Below are positions 12,101 through 23,853 of a stretch of 64,000 nucleotides of DNA, one piece after another. Location of the stretch: assembly GCA_002110485.1 (NCBI GenBank), contig MOWL01000070.1, positions 740,068 through 804,067 of the forward strand, given 5' to 3'. Made by a program: the position numbers and the translations under genes. Source of the DNA: Emergomyces orientalis. Its lineage: Eukaryota; Ascomycota; Eurotiomycetes; Onygenales; Ajellomycetaceae. The notes under the pieces were generated by a model, which ran no database searches, was not told the origin of the DNA, and was given only the letters and a program-made list of their open reading frames with translations. How positions within the stretch are numbered: position 1 is the stretch's first letter; each line of letters starts with the position of its first letter.

Positions 12101-15100
12101 AAACCACCCGGAATCATGCACCTACCTCAAAATATCACATGAGGCCAAGGTATTGTTTCTAACGCCTGATTGTTGCATCTCAAGGTTGGAGCGGCTGAGG
12201 GGTTGCAACATTATGTCTTCCCACTGCAGCCCAGATACAGCAAAATTCCCGGAAACTCACAAGAATTCCGTGAATTGTCCCACCTCCACTCTATTGGTTA
12301 ACTTTGAGGATGGAGGAATGCTAAACTGGCAAGAAAGGAATGTGATATTAAATAAATAAACCGTCCCAATCGCACTCTCGCGGTTTATAGCCTCTATTGC
12401 GTACTTAGGTAACTGAGGGTTACAGGACTTAACACTCATCTCAGGATAGCCCTGAGGCGGTCATGGAGGTATAACACGGGTGTGGGATAAAGTTATGTTA
12501 GGAAATATCACAGCAATATTTATACATAGAGATATCAGGGCCCTATTTTTTAGTTCAGCTCGCATTCAACTCAATGGCTCCAAGCATGAATTCCTCATTT
12601 GAAAGTCACCATTTCTCTGGAGTCGGAACCTATAGTAGCAATGTGTATGACGGCCGTTTCATGAACAGAACTAGCGTCATCGGCATATCTGACGCTCTTC
12701 AAGTGTCGGCTGCGGTACCCATGTCCAAATCTGTAAAAATTTTGGCGAATCGATTGGACTTGTGGGGAGAGCCCCCTAAAAAAAATTAAAAATAGAAATA
12801 AAATTTGCAGCAGTGTTGGCTTCTTCGCATCCTAATTCTAACAATGTACCGATGTTTTCTCTGTAAAGAACTTGAATAATGCTGGGCATGCAAGGTTCCT
12901 TAGGGAGTCAATTACCGATGATGTGCAGAATATATTTAGTCATTTCGGCAGCTCTACTGTGCCCCTGGTACCATCGGAATCTTTGATATCGCCTTTCTTT
13001 CCGATCTGGAATACAAACAATGCCGGCATATAATTGCTGGCCCTCCTTTGCACGCCGGCATGGATAAAATAGCCAAGATTACAACCAGCAAGTAACGTAA
13101 TGATAAATCACACCGTTGCGAAGTTGATACACATCTGCATACGAGGAGGGCCTCGAGACAACAGAAAGTGTCTTGGGGGGGGGAGTTAAGCGGGATAATC
13201 TTCCAGGAAGGCTAGCGTGCACTCCGTATTCTAGCCGGCATTACCATTATGTGAAGCGAGAAAGTTACAAAAACACCTGTCCTTGGATTGCAAGAAATGC
13301 TCATGTGCATTGGCAGAATGACAATCGCAAAAAGGGGAAGAGGTCCTTCTACTTTTTATATCTGCAGCCAGGCGAAACGGAATTAAGACGATTTTCGAAA
13401 TTAGAAGAACTCAAAGTTAATCTGAGCTACCATCGTCTGTACCAAGCAACATGGACTGCCAAGTCCTTTGTTCAAATCTATTTCTAGTACAGATTACTAT
13501 GCTTCCAACTGTTCACTTCACCTGCTGGCCCACCATTTCGCAGCCCCCCATCTCATCACATTTTACGATGTCACGTGTTCCAATCACTAACAATTAGGCG
13601 CAAATAATCTCAACCGTTGCTGGTTGCATTAAGATATTTTTTTCTTTTTTATTTTAGCTGGTTCAAGTCATTTTGACGCCAGGAACTATTCCAGACCCTG
13701 CACTAGTGCAGCTAAATTCTTACATCTCAGCACCGTTAGAAGCTAGCAGCGCGTGACCAGCCAGGAGGTCGCTTCGGACATAACCAAGAATTGTGCCAAA
13801 ACCTGCATCATGCTGCAGGGGGGAAGTGAAGTAGAATGGTCTCTGCTTCTCGCCAGTTGCCAAATCTCTCGATGCGCGATAGGCTTATCTTTACCTGCCG
13901 TTAATTGAGGCACTGATTTCTTTGCACCATCCACTGTCACGCTAATAAATACCCATGGGGAATGCGGAGATGGCTGAAAAATACTGGCAGCGATGACTCG
14001 GTCGGATGGCACACGTTGCTTGACTCAACCCCACAACTCCCAAAACTTTGTCTTGGGGGAAACTAGTGATAATAACTGGCGTAAGAAGGGGAAAAAGCAG
14101 TTTGGTTAGTTTCTCCTCGAGTCCCTGGTATTGAAGATCTCTGCACAATCAAGACCTTAAAAAACCGCGGATTATGGGGAAGGGTTTACGGCAAATACTG
14201 CACAGGGCAAGGCGTGCGATGGCCCAACCAATTCGCCTAGCGATCCGCGCCAAATCTAACCTGGAAAGGCAGGTACTCCAAAAGCTTGCTATTGGACATC
14301 AGAAAGGGATTGATGGATATGGAAAATATGCCGAAAAGATATGCTCGGTTAGTATGCTAGCTCCGCTTATCAGCCACTCTTGCACACACCAAAACCGAAG
14401 GCTCTTGATAAAGCCAGGTGAGCTTGTTTCCCGGAGTTTGCTCTGGGCGAGCCTAAGGGACGCTTAACTGGAAGCTGCCTAAATGGCAACATTCTTGAGG
14501 GTATCTTTGTTTGCTTTTGTCTCCCCGCCCCAAATCTTTTGCACCAACCTCCCAAACATTGGCGACTGAGAGGCGCAGAGAAATCCGTCGTCAGTATACC
14601 AATGTTGCATCGCTAGCGTCCATATTCCGTATACTATTGGTGTTATCGAACAATTTGCCTACTGAGCTTTGAAATTTCTTTCGTCAGGCCGTTCCTGCTT
14701 CGTGTTCCAATCCACAGACGATATCGAAGTTCTCACTGGGACAAACAAAATTACTATTCTCCATGAGTTCCTTCATATCTACTGGGACGGCATTTCATTG
14801 GAACCCCAGAATTAGTCTGCTTTGTTACGGGCGAGATTGTCGGGTCTCATTTTCGGCATTTCCCAAGAAGAAACAACCGTTCCCTTCGTATTTATCACCT
14901 CGACGAATGACATTTTGATAAAAAGAAAGTTCATGGAACGACAAAAGTGTAGGATCTGATATCATTATACACCAGGATATTACCCCTCCAGCCAGAACTA
15001 ATTGTATAATGTCCAACGAATCGGCAATTCAGAATGTATGAAACCTAACGGCGTCCAATCCACGTTTGTCTTCTCCTCGCTTCTCACCATTATGAAATTT

Positions 15101-15260
15101 ACTTATTCTGCTCCCATTTTGGTTGGGCAGCATGGCAGGGTCATGCACTGCACTGACAGAGCACCGTTACATTGTTATCGCCTATATGGCGTGTATGAGC
15201 CAGGATTTCAAAATATAACTTGATCTGATTGGCAAGCAACTCAATCAAGATTATCTTCAA
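9147..15260. other. Gene-poor stretch
   Basis: No conserved gene, RNA gene or intact repeat is recognisable. Frames of 60-106 codons occur on both strands, for example at 11363-11687 where both strands are open, but none carries a known motif. A short TACA microsatellite lies near 9963-9980. Composition is moderate and CG dinucleotides are present, so this is not CG-stripped transposon DNA like that at 44-57 kb. Confidence 0.4.
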
Positions 15261-15448
15261 CGTATTTCACCACGAACCTGACCACACCACAGCCTTAATC
15301 ACTCTGTACCACTACACTAATTTAGAATGGGAGAGTACCTCTAGGACCAACAAGACAAACACACTAAGTAACTTCTCATTCTAAATTAGTGCAATGGTAC
15401 AAAGTGATCAAGGCTGTGGTGTGGTCAGGTTCATGGTGAAAATAAGTT
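15261..15448. repeat. MITE-like inverted repeat, copy 1
   Basis: Two arms of about 70 bp (15261-15330 and about 15378-15448) are reverse complements with only a few mismatches, separated by a loop of about 45 bp. The arms share long exact blocks, including the stretch around AACCTGACCACACCACAGCC. There is no coding capacity, as expected for a non-autonomous foldback or MITE element. A decayed relative lies at about 39971-40105. I could not fix target-site duplications. Confidence 0.7.
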
Positions 15449-18400
15449 AATTACTATATGATTATATTATTTTGCTGACCATTCAGGTTCACGTTTTATT
15501 CCCTTTTCCCAATCCCGTAATTCGTATGCCATCTCGTATTGGTGCATAATCTCAATATTACCGAGTACAGGCCTTTTTTTCCCTTTTCTGTTATTCCTGT
15601 TTTCCTCTCTTGCATATCCCTCTTTGGCTTACGCGATGAAGACTTGCCATCATCATCGTCAGATTTCACCCAAAGCGATCCCCCTAGATTGCTGACCCTG
15701 TCTCTGGACCCCCAAAAAGGCGCCGGCTGGCATTTACCCCCTCCCCCTACTGGCTGCTTTGCTTTGATTTATCAGAGCTAACATGTCGATGGTCATGTCT
15801 GTGGAGAACAGGGGACAGGGTTCAGGAACCTGAAAGGTCATCCTTGAGCATACCTGTTTTCTTTTTTATTTCATTTTATTTTATTATGAAGGGGGGGAGA
15901 TGCTGCCTCAACCAAACACCGAACCCTCTTGTATCCCTTCCACCAGGCAATGAAGACAAAATCAGGGAACTCCCAGATGAAAGGATACCCCAGCTTGCCT
16001 AAATAAAAGAGTCCTCTCAGAGAGGTTCTCTCTGCAATATCAGCGATAATTAAGACAGGGGACTCAGCAAGACCCGCTCGTATTTGACCAAACTCCGGCC
16101 GGACCGAGACAGCCCGAAGGGCTCAACGCAGTATATAGGACGCAGTCATCCTGACAATTGAAACAACCAATTGTGTGGTTCGTTGAGAGATCATTTTCCC
16201 ATAAATGGGGAAGAGCGAAAAAACGACACCTTAGACAAAAACCGCCAGAGTTTTCCCATGTGCGCATTTGTCTTGATGCATAGAAAAGTCCAGACCTGGC
16301 AGACTCCGAGATTTGGATTTCTGTCACCTGCAGCAAAAAGCAGGTTTAAAGGTTGGAAGGGAAGGGGGAAAAACCTTTAAGTTTCGAGTGTTTTTTTTTC
16401 TATTCAATGCAATTTTTCGGAGAGAATTTGGCTTGTGCAAAACGAGGGGGCAATCTGACATACAGCTTGACATTTGCCATATTTCTCCGACTACTGTATG
16501 AAACCTCAGCCTCCTTTGATTCCACAGTGAATTCCTCGCACCGGTCTCTTTCTACATTAATAGTATCATGGAGCTGGGTAGTAGTAGTAGACTGGGAAAA
16601 CTATTTTTACATGCCTGAAAGTGTCCGTTCAGGCAAGTAGATGCGGAAGGTCATACTTGCCATTCATAGTACATAGAAAGTGAATAAAATTAATATGACG
16701 TACATCATCATTTCTAAATTTGTGACTATTTTGACACTCTAAAGTTAAATATACTGCTCTCAAAATTTCCCTATTAGCCTCTTGAAGATAATTAAAAGAT
16801 ATCAAAAATTTCGTTATTCAATTGAAGGTAGTTTCACAAAGCTGACAAAGTTAAAAACGATAAAATAATGCAAGTACATGCAAAATATCACTTTCTGAAA
16901 CGACAATAGGGAATATATTTAGATCTCACTAGACTACACAAACAAAGCAGAAAAGAAATATACATATCATACTTGTTCAAGGGATTTGACCACAACTCCA
17001 AGGTATTTGAAAAGCTTCGCAGATATCTAAAAGTCCCCCTTTTGTTTAAGAAAAGATAATGATCAATTGTAGCACCGTTCGTCAGAAGAAACCTGATTTA
17101 CAATTTACGTATATATCAACCCCAATCCTCAATTTTCTCCCAGGTTCAATATCGAATCGAACGTTTCCTTTTTGCTGTGTTTTGATTCCAGCTTCCGCTT
17201 CATGAGTTTTCATAACATGGCTAATAATATATTAATTAATGACATTCTATTTACCCCCTTCCCCACGCCCACTACCACTTTTTGTGCTTGGTTTCCAACC
17301 CTTTCATTAGAGATACGAAAAGGCGAGAAGCGAGAAAATCGAAAAATATTACAAAAAAGGAAAACCAACGTTATTCATCCATCCATCTTTTCCCCCTCTC
17401 ACTCGGTGGGAGTTGGGAAGGGGGTCAAAAGCCCCCAGCATCTACCTTTAGTTGTAGCCTTTTAGCAGAACAAAACACACGGAGAATGGAGTAAACACGC
17501 GTCACGTCCACATACACAGACGATTAAGACTAATCCAGGCCTTGCTTAACAAAATATAGTGCTTTTAAAACAAAGGGGGGGAGGGGGGAAGGGGAAACTC
17601 AAGGGAAGATATGAAGAAGTAGAGCCGAGAAAAGAAAAGAAAAGAATGAAAACATGCGCTGAAACGGAAGGAGGCAGTAGATGTTAAGCTGGAGGGGATA
17701 AAATAGATGAGAGGGGGGTTTTTTTTTATTAAAATTTTTGATTGAGGTAGATCAGGAGAAGAGAAGGAAAGGAAAGGAAAGGAAAGGAAAGGAAAGGAAA
17801 GCGAAGAGTGATTGGAAGGGAGGAGTAGTTGATTATTAGCTGGTGGAGGTGAGAAGGAGAAAATGTCTGGGAAATATTTTGGTTTTTTTCGTGGGTGGGC
17901 AATTGGCCGAAAACGAGAAAAACAAGAGAGATAGAGAGGCGAAAATATTTTTGGTTTGTAGTAGTAGAAGTAGTAGAAGTGAACGTTTGAGCGATAACTA
18001 TATATATGTAGAATACTGGCTGATACTGACTGCTAGGCCCTGACGGGTAGAAAGGAGGAGACAAAAAAAATAGTTTAAGAGAAAAGAAGGGAAGGAAGGG
18101 TGGGGTGGGAAAAGATGAAAAGGAAAAGGAAAACGAAAAATAAAAAATAAAAAATATGAAATGGATGGGTATTAATGATACAAAGAAGTGAAGATAAAAA
18201 TTGGAAGCAAAGAAATTTTTGAAAATGGAAAAAGCAGACAGCCGGTTTGGTCATTGTTGGTGGCAGGGTGGTTTGTGTGTGCGAGGTAAATGAAAAGCAC
18301 AAAACGCAACAAAAAGACTATATGGAAAAAGGAAAGTGATGCGAACGAAATGAGGGCATACAATGAAGGAGCATGATGATTACCAGAGATGTACCAGATC

Positions 18401-18663
18401 CGTAACCACGGTCCGATAGAATGCTGGCAAAGAAATGGGAGGATTAGACATACGCGGATGTTACATCAATTAAGACGGATCGATGGGCGGGGGATATCGG
18501 TATCAGACAGTTTTATATGAGGGTATAGGACCAACAGGTGTACCAGCCAGATGTAAGGTTCGATAGGAAAAAGGGAAGAGGACCAGAGCTATGGAGGTAT
18601 GCAGGAACAGGAAAGTGTGCTAGACGGACATTGCGTGTTCACACAAAGGTTCAATTCAATGCC
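15449..18663. other. Intergenic DNA with purine-rich and AT-rich tracts
   Basis: No gene is recognisable. An AT-rich block lies at about 16670-17000. From about 17560 to 18330 the plus strand is strongly purine-rich, so the minus strand is pyrimidine-rich. This probably includes the 3' UTR and downstream region of the kelch gene ending at 18664. Confidence 0.45.
17766..17800 (+). repeat. GGAAA pentanucleotide repeat, seven units
   Basis: Seven perfect tandem GGAAA units lie inside the purine-rich tract. It is a simple microsatellite, likely length-polymorphic. Confidence 0.95.
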
Positions 18664-20823
18664 TTAACCCGTGCCCTTAAGATTTAGCCAGCTCATATCT
18701 GAGTTTGAGTTCTTATTTGGTTTAGAACGGTCTTGAATGCTCGAAGACTCGGGTGCATTCGATGGCCACAGGGTGAGCGGGCGCTCCGCTTTTACCTGAC
18801 TCGTGAAGGCCGCTGACTGGTACAAGCTGCCAGAATAATTGCTGCTTGGAACCCGCTCGTCAGTGAAATGATGCCCTCCTGTGGAAGACCATCCTGAGTT
18901 TTCGTGTATACTCGCTGGCACACCAGATGTATACCTATCATCCTCATAGTCTTCGGAAGCGATGCTAATGGAATCTCCACTGGAGATTTTCGCTCTCAAT
19001 CCCTGTTGCATGACAAGGGACTCGCCTAGTCTTGGTGTATTTTCTGTGCTGGGACTGCCAGAAACAACGCGGCCGATAGGTTGGGGTTGGCCCAGTTGGG
19101 TAATTTTTAGAGGTGCGACATCAGACGAAATCGTGGGCCAGTCACTATTCCTGTAGTCTGACTTCGTCATTTGCGAAGAAGCCGCCGATGATCTTGCAGA
19201 GGTGTCTCCAGCGAGGTTCGTCTCATTGTCGCCCTGGAAATATTTGCTCCACCCCTCATCGGTACGTCGATCGCCGCGAGTAGCATCTTCATCGCCAGGA
19301 AGCGATGTCGAATTCCCACCGGGAAGGTCAGCCGTCTGGATTTGTCGAAGAGGACTCCTGCCTGTCTCCTTTTCTGCTGCTCCTAGTGCTGGACTTGGCC
19401 GCATAGGGGTAACAGATTTGGAGTGTTTGTCATCAACTTGGCCAGACATAATCGCCCAAGAATCTGTCGATGGTACGGGACCTCTTGCCATTGGCTCTAC
19501 AGAGCGGGTTAGTGGTTCCATCCCTTGGTCCTGGAAGCTAAGTCGATCCTTATCTTCCTGATACCCATCTTTGCCCCTGTGCATGTACCGATTTCGTCGT
19601 TTTCTCCAACCAATGAAAAGAAGGACAAGTATCAGGAGTGCAGCAACGCCCAAGACTGCTCCAAGGGTAGCTCCTACAATGGTCAACGTCCGTTTGTTCC
19701 CGGTGCCAGGCACCAATCCAGGGGCGCCAGTAGAAGAAGATGTGGGACCAATAGATGCGGATGAGGATGGTAAAGCCGAAGTAGATGTGGGAATACCATT
19801 GTTCGAGATAAATTTTCTGTTGTCTCCGAGCAACAGCTGATGGGTATCGACCCAGCTATTTTCAGACTGATCGAAAATCCTCACGGGATAGTCCTTATCG
19901 CGTCCGGAAATAACTACCAATCCATTCCCATCCTGGGCAAGGGAGAAATCATCGAGGGTCGAGGTCGGGGCGTTTTCATTATCGTATTTGGGGAAATCCG
20001 CTAAAATTACATCACGCTTTTGTCTTTTCGTTGGTTGGGCGGCATTGCCACCAATTTGCTCACCAGGGCCGCCAGCAACACCACCAGCACGTAGGATCAC
20101 GTATCGCGATACTGAATTAGGCGACTTACTCACATCAAAAAGTTCGAGGACCCTGCTTCCGTCTGCACCACCTAGCACTGCACACTGAACCTTTGACTTC
20201 GCTGGCAAAGGTTGTGTTAGGGGAACCCCAGTGTCTCGCCATCCTTCCGCTTTGCTGAAAGTATATGTCTTGGTATTACCAGGACCACCTCCAACCATAA
20301 AAGCAGAGTCCTCACGCCAAGGTAACAGTAATGGGTCAACGGCAGGGTCAACTGGAGCGCTAAAGGACGCAACGACGTGTGGGGGAGCGGCAGGAATTAA
20401 GAATGTTTGCGTAGATGGGTGCGTGTTGCCATCCTGGCTGCCCGCAAAGACCAACAGTGACGAGGATGCCGTCAGGTAGATAGCGTCATGATGGATACGG
20501 TTTTTGATGTCAATGTTGTTTTCGTGCAGCTCCAGTGTTCTCCACTTTTTGGCTTTAAACGAATAGAGCTGAACGCCGCTGTAGTCGGGCGAATCGGACT
20601 TTCCTCCAACCACGTAAATACCTGGGTCATTTGGATTACCGTCGACTCCTCCCAATGTACAGGCTGCTTCTGAGACAGGTACTCCCATGGGAAGCTTAGA
20701 CCATTCTCCATCGAGCTTCAATGGCAGCGATATAAAGGCATCAGGGGTAAAGATATAAAGAATGTTATCGTGGACAACGGAACAATGACCCCTGAGTTCA
20801 ACTGGGGGTTTAGGGAGAGACAT
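18664..20823 (-). CDS. Kelch/beta-propeller-like single-pass membrane protein
   Basis: A 719-residue protein in one exon. Residues 1 to about 330 contain repeated motifs of the kelch/propeller kind, with Gly-Gly pairs after hydrophobic strands (YVVGGK at about 70, MVGGGP at about 176, VLGGAD at about 216, VVISGRD at about 303) and Trp-containing strands. A Ser/Thr/Pro linker (about 343-370) precedes one transmembrane helix at about 379-406. A basic stop-transfer cluster (RKRRNR) follows, then a Ser-rich tail of about 310 residues. The basic cluster places the tail in the cytosol and the propeller outside. There is no obvious N-terminal signal peptide, so the single helix may itself direct insertion. 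The start ATG at 20823 is preceded by a C/T-rich leader in transcript sense. Function is unknown; a surface or wall sensor is an inference. Confidence 0.85.
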   Translation of the reverse strand: MSLPKPPVELRGHCSVVHDNILYIFTPDAFISLPLKLDGEWSKLPMGVPVSEAACTLGGVDGNPNDPGIYVVGGKSDSPDYSGVQLYSFKAKKWRTLELHENNIDIKNRIHHDAIYLTASSSLLVFAGSQDGNTHPSTQTFLIPAAPPHVVASFSAPVDPAVDPLLLPWREDSAFMVGGGPGNTKTYTFSKAEGWRDTGVPLTQPLPAKSKVQCAVLGGADGSRVLELFDVSKSPNSVSRYVILRAGGVAGGPGEQIGGNAAQPTKRQKRDVILADFPKYDNENAPTSTLDDFSLAQDGNGLVVISGRDKDYPVRIFDQSENSWVDTHQLLLGDNRKFISNNGIPTSTSALPSSSASIGPTSSSTGAPGLVPGTGNKRTLTIVGATLGAVLGVAALLILVLLFIGWRKRRNRYMHRGKDGYQEDKDRLSFQDQGMEPLTRSVEPMARGPVPSTDSWAIMSGQVDDKHSKSVTPMRPSPALGAAEKETGRSPLRQIQTADLPGGNSTSLPGDEDATRGDRRTDEGWSKYFQGDNETNLAGDTSARSSAASSQMTKSDYRNSDWPTISSDVAPLKITQLGQPQPIGRVVSGSPSTENTPRLGESLVMQQGLRAKISSGDSISIASEDYEDDRYTSGVPASIHENSGWSSTGGHHFTDERVPSSNYSGSLYQSAAFTSQVKAERPLTLWPSNAPESSSIQDRSKPNKNSNSDMSWLNLKGTG

Positions 20824-23319
20824 CTTAGTGGGCAGGAGAGTGAGAGCTAAAAACGTCTCTCGACCGTGAAAAGAAGGATATGCTTTTGAAGAGCGCGTTT
20901 CGTGGGGTGGGGGGAATTCAAGGGGGCGACGAATAAAGGATTTGGTGAGGTAGCCTAAGAAGTTGAGACGCCGCTGTGATAACAGGATTACCTATCTCAT
21001 GTCGCAATTGTATCGATTCACAAAAGTTCATAAGTCATCGAGGGAATTTGTGCGACGATAATTCCTAGACCCAGGTCACAAAACCAGAGGAATGAAAACG
21101 CCTTGTCTCATGCACCAGGAACGATAACAGTAATTCCGATGAAAGAAATAGCCACGAGCCGATCGATGCCGTCGTTTGTTGTTGGGGGCTGAGTCGATAC
21201 CTTCCAGGTCAGCAGCAGCAGTCCTTCATCCCAACCGCGAAGCAACAATGATATCCAGTCCGAGGATAATCCAAACCCAATGCGTCGAAGTATGTTTTCT
21301 TTTTTGTTTAATAATTCCTTAAAAGGTACCAACCCACCAACGACGCTCGATCCACGGTGTCAATGATACGTTCCCGTCGAAAATAGGTGATGAAATACGA
21401 AATCTACCTCACGACGTAGTGAGAGGATATGGATTGGGAATGACCTGGGGGAGGTAGAGGCGGAAGAGGGATGTCGTCAAATTCAAACAGGACAGGGAGG
21501 AGGGGCGGAGGAAAAGAGTATCCAGACTGGGTATGTCTCAAACCAGCGAGAGGAGAAGTAAAATCGAATCGAGAGAGCGATTGAAATTGCAAAAGCGCAA
21601 GGAGAGAGTCTAAAAGGAATGGAAGAGCCGTAAAGAAAGGCAGACAGACGCCAGAAGGAGAGGAGGGGGAGGGCGAGAGAGAGGAAGAGAGGATGAAGAG
21701 GTGAGGATGGACGGATGAGAGAGCAAACAGGGAGAAAGGAGAGGAGTTGAGGAGTTTGGGTGTGGAAGGGGACAGGGGCAACACGCACAGGAACAGGCAG
21801 AGGAACACAGCGAATGTTTACTAGCTCCAGCGTAAACGGGAAGGGGAAGGGGAAAGGGAAGGGGCAAGGGGGGTTAGGCCTTGGCACAAACACAGCCAGC
21901 GAGAGCGCGAGCTGAGCATTTGAAACAACGGGCTGGTATTGAGAGGGTATTGGGGGGTATCGAGAGGGTTACTTGTGGGGTGTTTCTGCGTATTGTAACG
22001 TATTTTTGGCCAGGGGCTGGTAATTCTTTCGCAGCTGACGGCCCCACGCTGGAAACGTCAATCTTATTTGGGCCCTGTCTGTCCACTGCCTATCATCATT
22101 GCAGAACTGGATGAATAAAGCGAAATAAAAAAGTGCACAGATGAATAAACCTTTCACTTGCCAATTATATCTTGCCTTCTTCAACAAAAAAAACAAACAT
22201 CGACGCAAGAAATCTTGATAGAACCAAAACTCTTGATATCTGGTTTTGACACTCTCCAAGGAGTGTTTCCAACAAGAAGGAGAGAGCCAAGCGGTTTGTT
22301 TACACAGGTCTCGTATACACACCGCTGCATTACAAGTCCGTACGGGGAAATCTACTGGACCCATTTCGGCCAGGGCAGTGCTCGTGAACAGGTATCTGTT
22401 ACTAGATAATGTGGGGTATTTTGCTTGGCCAACGAAGTATCTGATACATTTATACCAAAGGCTTGGCAGGGACAAGGACTCAAACATTAGGTAGGCAGAT
22501 ACGTACCGTACTGCAGAATACATGTACTGTACTCCGTACTGTCAGTGATGGCGTCTGGACGCTGTCACCACAGCATTTTGGTGTTGTATCATTGAAACAT
22601 CTTGTGCCTGCCTTTAAGATGAGATTTCACCTGGTGAGGAGTTTCTCCCCCATGCCACAATTTCTGAGAATACACTGACCACCAACACAAGGTTGCCATC
22701 AGAAGCTGCTGCTGGCTGCAAAGATTGAAAGTGCGCATTATTCGAATTTCAACAACTCGAGTCCAAATGTTGTATGCACTGTACATGTACTGTACATTGC
22801 GCAGAGATGCAAACCCAACGATGTGTTAACAAACTTCCCCAGAGTTCCAGTGCGCGAGGCGAGGGCAGATTCAGCACGCATGCTTGCAGGGGGGGTGCCT
22901 TTTTGGCCACCAAAAAAAAAAAAAACCCTGGCATATTTAATACCTGCTATTTTTTTTTCTCCCAATTGCATCTGTACACTCCAACACGTACCGCAGTGAT
23001 CATCAACCCTTCAAAAATTTAGGGCGCACTCCGTAATAATATATATCTCGCACCCGTCCCCGTCCGGCAGGAAATTCTTCTTCAAGAGCCTCAAAAACAG
23101 AAACTGAAACTGAAACTGAAAACCAAAAAAGCCGGGCGCCCGAATTATCATCAAAGGGACAGAACAGAAAAAGCAAAACGCAAAAAAAATGAAAACGCAT
23201 GTTATGCATCTACCAAATTCTGCTGGTCTGCATCTGCAAACAACAGGTTACACCATCACAAAACACCCGCTGAAAAATAAACACTCCCACAATCTATAGT
23301 ACAAAGTAGTTGGGCTAAC

Positions 23320-23346
23320 AAAAAAAAAAAAAAAAAAAAAAAAAAA
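23320..23346 (+). repeat. Poly(A) tract, 27 nt
   Basis: An uninterrupted run of 27 A. No retroelement body is seen next to it, so it is listed only as a homopolymer. Confidence 0.9.
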
Positions 23347-23834
23347 CATTCAATGAGCGGAAATGCAATGCTGTGCAACTATTTGTGTCTTCCGCGCATA
23401 ACCCACCCCACCCCCCCTTTTTGAGCAACCTTTTGCCCTTTTTTTTGCCCTTTGCTCCAAGATTATGTAGGTACAGTAGATGGTATCGTCATCATTTATC
23501 ACTGAATTGATGTTATTTTCTCTGGAATCCTCCTACCTGCTTCTAGGGTTTTTGTTTATATTTTTATATTTTTATATATATTTTTTACCAAGACCTGCTT
23601 AATAAATGACGACATACCACTGTTGGAGCAAAGTCAATTATATTATTATTCGAGTCTCTTGAACAAAAGGAAAATGAAACGAAATAATTAAAATAAAAAC
23701 CTATAACGAATAAACCCATCGTTTTTCTGTGGGTTCTTTTTATTTTTAGCCTTCTGGCAACCCTGTGATAGCTGTGTAGTCAGGCCATTTCTTGATTTGG
23801 CTGAGAATACGTTCTATTAAAAAATATTGGTAAA

Positions 23835-23853
23835 ACACACACACACACACACA
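23835..23853 (+). repeat. AC dinucleotide microsatellite followed by a G-rich run
   Basis: About nine AC units, followed within 10 bp by GGGGGGGGGG and GGGA repeats (to about 23888). Confidence 0.9.

Noticed and set aside
17729..18363. Phe/Ser-rich minus-strand frames
   Set aside because: Same cause: a homopurine/homopyrimidine tract including the GGAAA repeat.
18664..20823. Idea that the kelch-like gene is itself a splicing factor because it lies near clf1
   Set aside because: It has a transmembrane helix and propeller motifs and no HAT repeats. Proximity is not evidence of function.
21404..21893. Several Pro/Phe/Leu/Ser-rich minus-strand frames
   Set aside because: They are translations of a pyrimidine-rich tract and are open in three frames at once.
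21969..22523. 184-codon open frame on the minus strand
   Set aside because: It is long for chance, but there is no known motif, the composition is odd (runs of aromatic residues and Lys), and no intron or context supports it.
23320..23346. Poly(A) tracts as LINE or SINE tails (also 4727-4740, 25611-25628 and 40477-40501)
   Set aside because: No element body or target duplication is recognisable next to any of them.
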